A stretch of 64,000 nt of DNA. Source: Pontiella desulfatans. GTDB taxonomy: Bacteria > Verrucomicrobiota > Kiritimatiellia > Kiritimatiellales > Pontiellaceae. The notes beneath the pieces were generated by a model. The model was not told the origin of the DNA. It searched no databases and saw only the letters and a list, made by a program, of their open reading frames with translations. The number at the start of each line of letters is the position of its first letter. Within the stretch, counting starts at the first letter, position 1. The DNA is taken from positions 930,001-994,000 of the forward strand of contig NZ_CAAHFG010000003.1 of the NCBI RefSeq assembly GCF_900890425.1. Reading direction: 5' to 3'. Below are positions 61,136-64,000 of the stretch, piece after piece. The translations under genes were made by a program, and so were the position numbers.

Positions 61136-64000
61136 ATGAAAAAATTACTAACAGCTTGTCTGATACTGGGCACTTCGCTCGCGTTTGGGGCCAATCTGGA
61201 TCCTGCAAAACCGAATGTGGTGCTGATCTATTTTGATGATATGGGCTTCGGCGATATGGGTGCCAATGGGCCGACAGGGGTGAAGATTCCTGCCGACTCG
61301 AAATATCTGGATCCGGCCGTGCCGACGATTACGCCGCACCTTGATCGCTTTGCAGAGCAGGGCATGCGCTTCACGAACGGGCATTCGTCGGACGGCGTCT
61401 GCTCGCCTTCGCGCTACTCGCTGATGTGCGGTCACTATTCATGGCGCACCAGCCTGAAAAGGGGCGTTACCGGCGGCTACAGCAAAACATTCCTGGCGGC
61501 CGATCGTTTTACCATCGGCAAAATGTTTCAGCAGTACGGCTATGAAACGGCGATGGTCGGCAAGTGGCATATGGGCATGCAGTTCTTCAGCCCGGAAGGG
61601 AAGCCGGTGGATCTGAAAAATAATGCCAATGTGCTGAAGGAAAATAAAATCGACTTTTCCCGACCGGTTACCGACACGCCGTATCATCGCGGAGGGTTCA
61701 ACTATTATTTCGGCACCTCGGCCTCGCTCGATATGCCTCCTTACGCCTGGCTCGAATCGCGTAATGATGAAGTTCGCGTGCTCTACAAAGGCGCCATTGT
61801 TAAAGACGGAAAGGTCGACTTTTCGCAGGCTCGGTTTGCGACCAATGCCGACCTGGCCGAAGGCCAGCTTTTCAGTCGTCCGGGCAAGTACGGCCGGGCC
61901 GAAGGCTCCCCTTTCGGTCGTCCGGGCATGTACGACCCGACCTTTGTTATGGCCGACTACCTGCAGGTGCAGGCGCAGAAGTTTTCCGACATCATCAGCG
62001 CGCGCAAAAAGGATGACAAGCCGTTCTTTATCTATGTGCCGATGCCTTCGCCGCATGCGCCGCCCGCCAGCCAGAAGCAGTTTGAACGCAGCGCCGGCTG
62101 GGGCTATGGAGACTATGTGGTGCAGACCGACTTTTACACCGGGCAGATTCTCGACGCGCTCGGCGATCCGAACGACCCGAAAAGCCTCGCCGCCAATACC
62201 GTGGTCTTTATCACCTCCGACAATGGCCCGGAAACTGGCTCTTACAAAAACAGCCGCTTCGTCAATCACGATGCCAACGGTCCATGGGCCGGTCGCAAGC
62301 GCGATAACTACGAAGGCGGAACTCGTGTCCCGTTTGTTGTCCGCTGGCCCGGAAATGTGGCCCCTGGCGTTACCGATCATCCCTGCTGGCAGGGTGACTT
62401 TGTGGCCACGATGGCGGATGTGATCGGGCATAAACTGGCCGCCGATGAGGCTCCCGATGCCGAAAGTTTCCTGCCTGTGCTGCAGGGTAAACCCATGCCG
62501 AAGAACCGCCGATCCGGCTTTATCCAGCATTCGTCACAAGGTCAGTTTGCCTTCGTGGATTATACCGGTGAATGGAAGCTGATTGATGGTACTGGCGGGG
62601 GCGGGAATACGACCACCTGCGATGCCGACAATAAAGAGACGCTGAAAGCCGGTGAACTGCGCGGAACCCCGCGCCAGCTCTTCAACCTCAAGAAAGATCC
62701 CGGCGAACGCGTCAACCTCCTGCTTGATCCCAGCCCCGAAGCCCGGGCCAAAGAACAGGAGCTCTACGAGCTGCTCAACAGCATTCGTGGCAACACTGAA
62801 TTCGGCACGGCCGGCTCCAGCAACGTCCCTAGAGGAAGGAAAGAAGTGGGATCGATGGCCCCGTCTCGCTCAGCGGGTAACGACGACAAGGCATACACGG
62901 ATTTAGAGGCCGTCGCACAGGCCGCCGTGGAAATGAGCGGCGGGGACGACCACGGTCCGTTGCCGACGCGCTATCGCCTCGCAAAACCCGCGCCGTTCCC
63001 GGAGGGCGGTGAATGGTTCAAAGAAGCCGGACTCGGCCTGTTTATTCACTGGGGCCCGGCATCGGTGCCCGATATCACAAGTGTCTGGCGCATTCGCCAG
63101 CCGGTGAAAGACAGCGATCCGCTGCGCCCCAAAGTCACCCCGGAATTTTATTACGACAATGCCCCCAAGGGGTTCACGGCGTCAACCTATGATCCGGAAA
63201 AATGGATGGCTGCGGCGAAAAAGGCGGGTTTCCGCTATGCGGTACTGACGTCAAAACACCATGACGGTTATTCGCTGTGGCCCAGTGAATATACGGATCT
63301 CGGGGTACAAACCTATATGAACGGCCGCGACCTGCTGAAACCCTATGTGGATGCATTGCGGGCGCGTGATATGCATGTCGGATTCTACTTTTCCGGCGTC
63401 GATTGGAACCTCGACCGTAACTACATGAACTATTATTTCAGCCGCGGAAAAGAAGGGTGGGACTTTTATGGAAATCCCATGCCTCAGGATGCGGTTGAGC
63501 CGCTGCCAATGGAAATTATTGAGCAGAAGAAACAGATGGTCTTCGAAGTGATGGAACGCTACCGCCCGGATCTGTGGTGGTGGGACTCGGGGTTGCCGTT
63601 GACTGTCGAGGAAACCGCCGGGAAATATAATCCGGACATGGTCTTCAATAACCGCGGCAACTGGTACCACGGCAATCAACAGAAGGGGACCTATCCGGTG
63701 ACCCATTATGCAACGCCGGAAGGCTTCCCTTCGCTGGAGTGGAAGCATGTTAAGCAATTGGTTGAAGCTGGAACGCCGTGGGAAATCTGCATGACCTCCC
63801 AGCAGTGCGGATGGTTCTACGACGCCCCGAGGGGCGAACAGAGCGTGGCGCTTGAGGATATCATGTATGCCCTCGCTCGGGTGCGTTCCTGGCAGGGCAA
63901 TCTGCTGTTGAATATTTCCCCGCGTGCGGACGGCACGTTGCCGGAAGTGGTGTATGAAAACTTTGAAAAAATGGGCCGCTGGATGGCGTGGGGCTCGGTC
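61136..64000 (+). CDS. sulfatase-GH29 alpha-L-fucosidase fusion, incomplete at window edge
   Basis: From the ATG at 61136 (AAGGAGAG upstream) the frame stays open to the last base, 955 codons. The first part (residues about 25-540) is a sulfatase with a signal peptide (MKKLLTACLILGTSLAFGA), NVVLIYFDDMGFGD, C89-S-P-S-R93, GKWHMGMQFF and ITSDNGPETG. A linker of about 60 residues (AGSSNVPRGRKEV... EMSGGDDHGP) leads to a GH29-like fucosidase: GLGLFIHWGPASVPD, LTSKHHDGYSLWPSEY and the nucleophile D817 in LWWWDSGLP. I checked the frame at several points across the junction and found no stop or shift. A single chain would remove sulfate and fucose from the same residue. The 3' end lies beyond 64000. 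Confidence 0.88.
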   Translation, partial: MKKLLTACLILGTSLAFGANLDPAKPNVVLIYFDDMGFGDMGANGPTGVKIPADSKYLDPAVPTITPHLDRFAEQGMRFTNGHSSDGVCSPSRYSLMCGHYSWRTSLKRGVTGGYSKTFLAADRFTIGKMFQQYGYETAMVGKWHMGMQFFSPEGKPVDLKNNANVLKENKIDFSRPVTDTPYHRGGFNYYFGTSASLDMPPYAWLESRNDEVRVLYKGAIVKDGKVDFSQARFATNADLAEGQLFSRPGKYGRAEGSPFGRPGMYDPTFVMADYLQVQAQKFSDIISARKKDDKPFFIYVPMPSPHAPPASQKQFERSAGWGYGDYVVQTDFYTGQILDALGDPNDPKSLAANTVVFITSDNGPETGSYKNSRFVNHDANGPWAGRKRDNYEGGTRVPFVVRWPGNVAPGVTDHPCWQGDFVATMADVIGHKLAADEAPDAESFLPVLQGKPMPKNRRSGFIQHSSQGQFAFVDYTGEWKLIDGTGGGGNTTTCDADNKETLKAGELRGTPRQLFNLKKDPGERVNLLLDPSPEARAKEQELYELLNSIRGNTEFGTAGSSNVPRGRKEVGSMAPSRSAGNDDKAYTDLEAVAQAAVEMSGGDDHGPLPTRYRLAKPAPFPEGGEWFKEAGLGLFIHWGPASVPDITSVWRIRQPVKDSDPLRPKVTPEFYYDNAPKGFTASTYDPEKWMAAAKKAGFRYAVLTSKHHDGYSLWPSEYTDLGVQTYMNGRDLLKPYVDALRARDMHVGFYFSGVDWNLDRNYMNYYFSRGKEGWDFYGNPMPQDAVEPLPMEIIEQKKQMVFEVMERYRPDLWWWDSGLPLTVEETAGKYNPDMVFNNRGNWYHGNQQKGTYPVTHYATPEGFPSLEWKHVKQLVEAGTPWEICMTSQQCGWFYDAPRGEQSVALEDIMYALARVRSWQGNLLLNISPRADGTLPEVVYENFEKMGRWMAWGSV

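Overview
The window reads as a polysaccharide-utilisation region of a marine, probably anaerobic bacterium of the PVC group. The best guess is Kiritimatiellota, close to Pontiella. This is an inference from gene content: five sulfatases, many secreted glycosidases, no SusC/SusD pair, a GPH-type sugar symporter, a XylR-type AraC regulator, and C-terminal modules of the type common in that phylum. No rRNA or taxonomic marker gene is present.

Layout. 1-566: a possible tRNA/tmRNA 3' end and a broken reverse-strand gene. 567-1844: a complete IS3-family element that has removed the 5' end of a GH78 rhamnosidase. 1845-13745 (+): GH78 remnant, beta-helix protein, PhoPQ-related alpha/beta hydrolase, sulfatase, GH50-like enzyme and GH2 beta-galactosidase, mostly exported. 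13824-16167 (-): a cytoplasmic GH43 and a XylR-like regulator, divergent from an operon (16407-25912) of GH112 phosphorylase, GPH symporter, GH42 beta-galactosidase, a second GH50-like enzyme and a sulfatase. The inferred flow is extracellular desulfation and cleavage, uptake by the symporter, then intracellular phosphorolysis and hydrolysis of galactosides.

26035-45803 (+): a two-component system whose kinase has discoidin-like sensor domains, an orphan receiver, a TonB-like/vWA-like protein, a very large beta-propeller enzyme resembling lambda-carrageenase (GH150), an EF-hand-tailed sulfatase, a second copy of the two-component system, a GH95 fucosidase and a second GH2. 45982-46580: a GxxExxY nuclease gene between inverted hairpin repeats. 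46708-48039 (-): an AAA/DUF4143 ATPase. 48484-64000 (+): a modular secreted protein, a second GH150-like giant, a sulfatase, a beta-helix enzyme, and an incomplete sulfatase-GH29 fusion.

The main new signal is regulatory and structural. A 19-bp box (CTG-N9-CCAGTAG) lies upstream of ten genes, usually 27 nt before a -10-like hexamer. It precedes sulfatases, a GH150-like gene, GH95, a beta-helix enzyme, the vWA-like gene, the modular protein, the orphan receiver and the second sensor kinase, which suggests a carbohydrate-sensing regulon driven by the NarL-type regulators. A second dispersed signal is a palindrome, TTCCA-N5-TGGAA, present about 15 times inside and outside genes. A 237-bp promoter-plus-signal-peptide block is duplicated in front of two unrelated enzymes.
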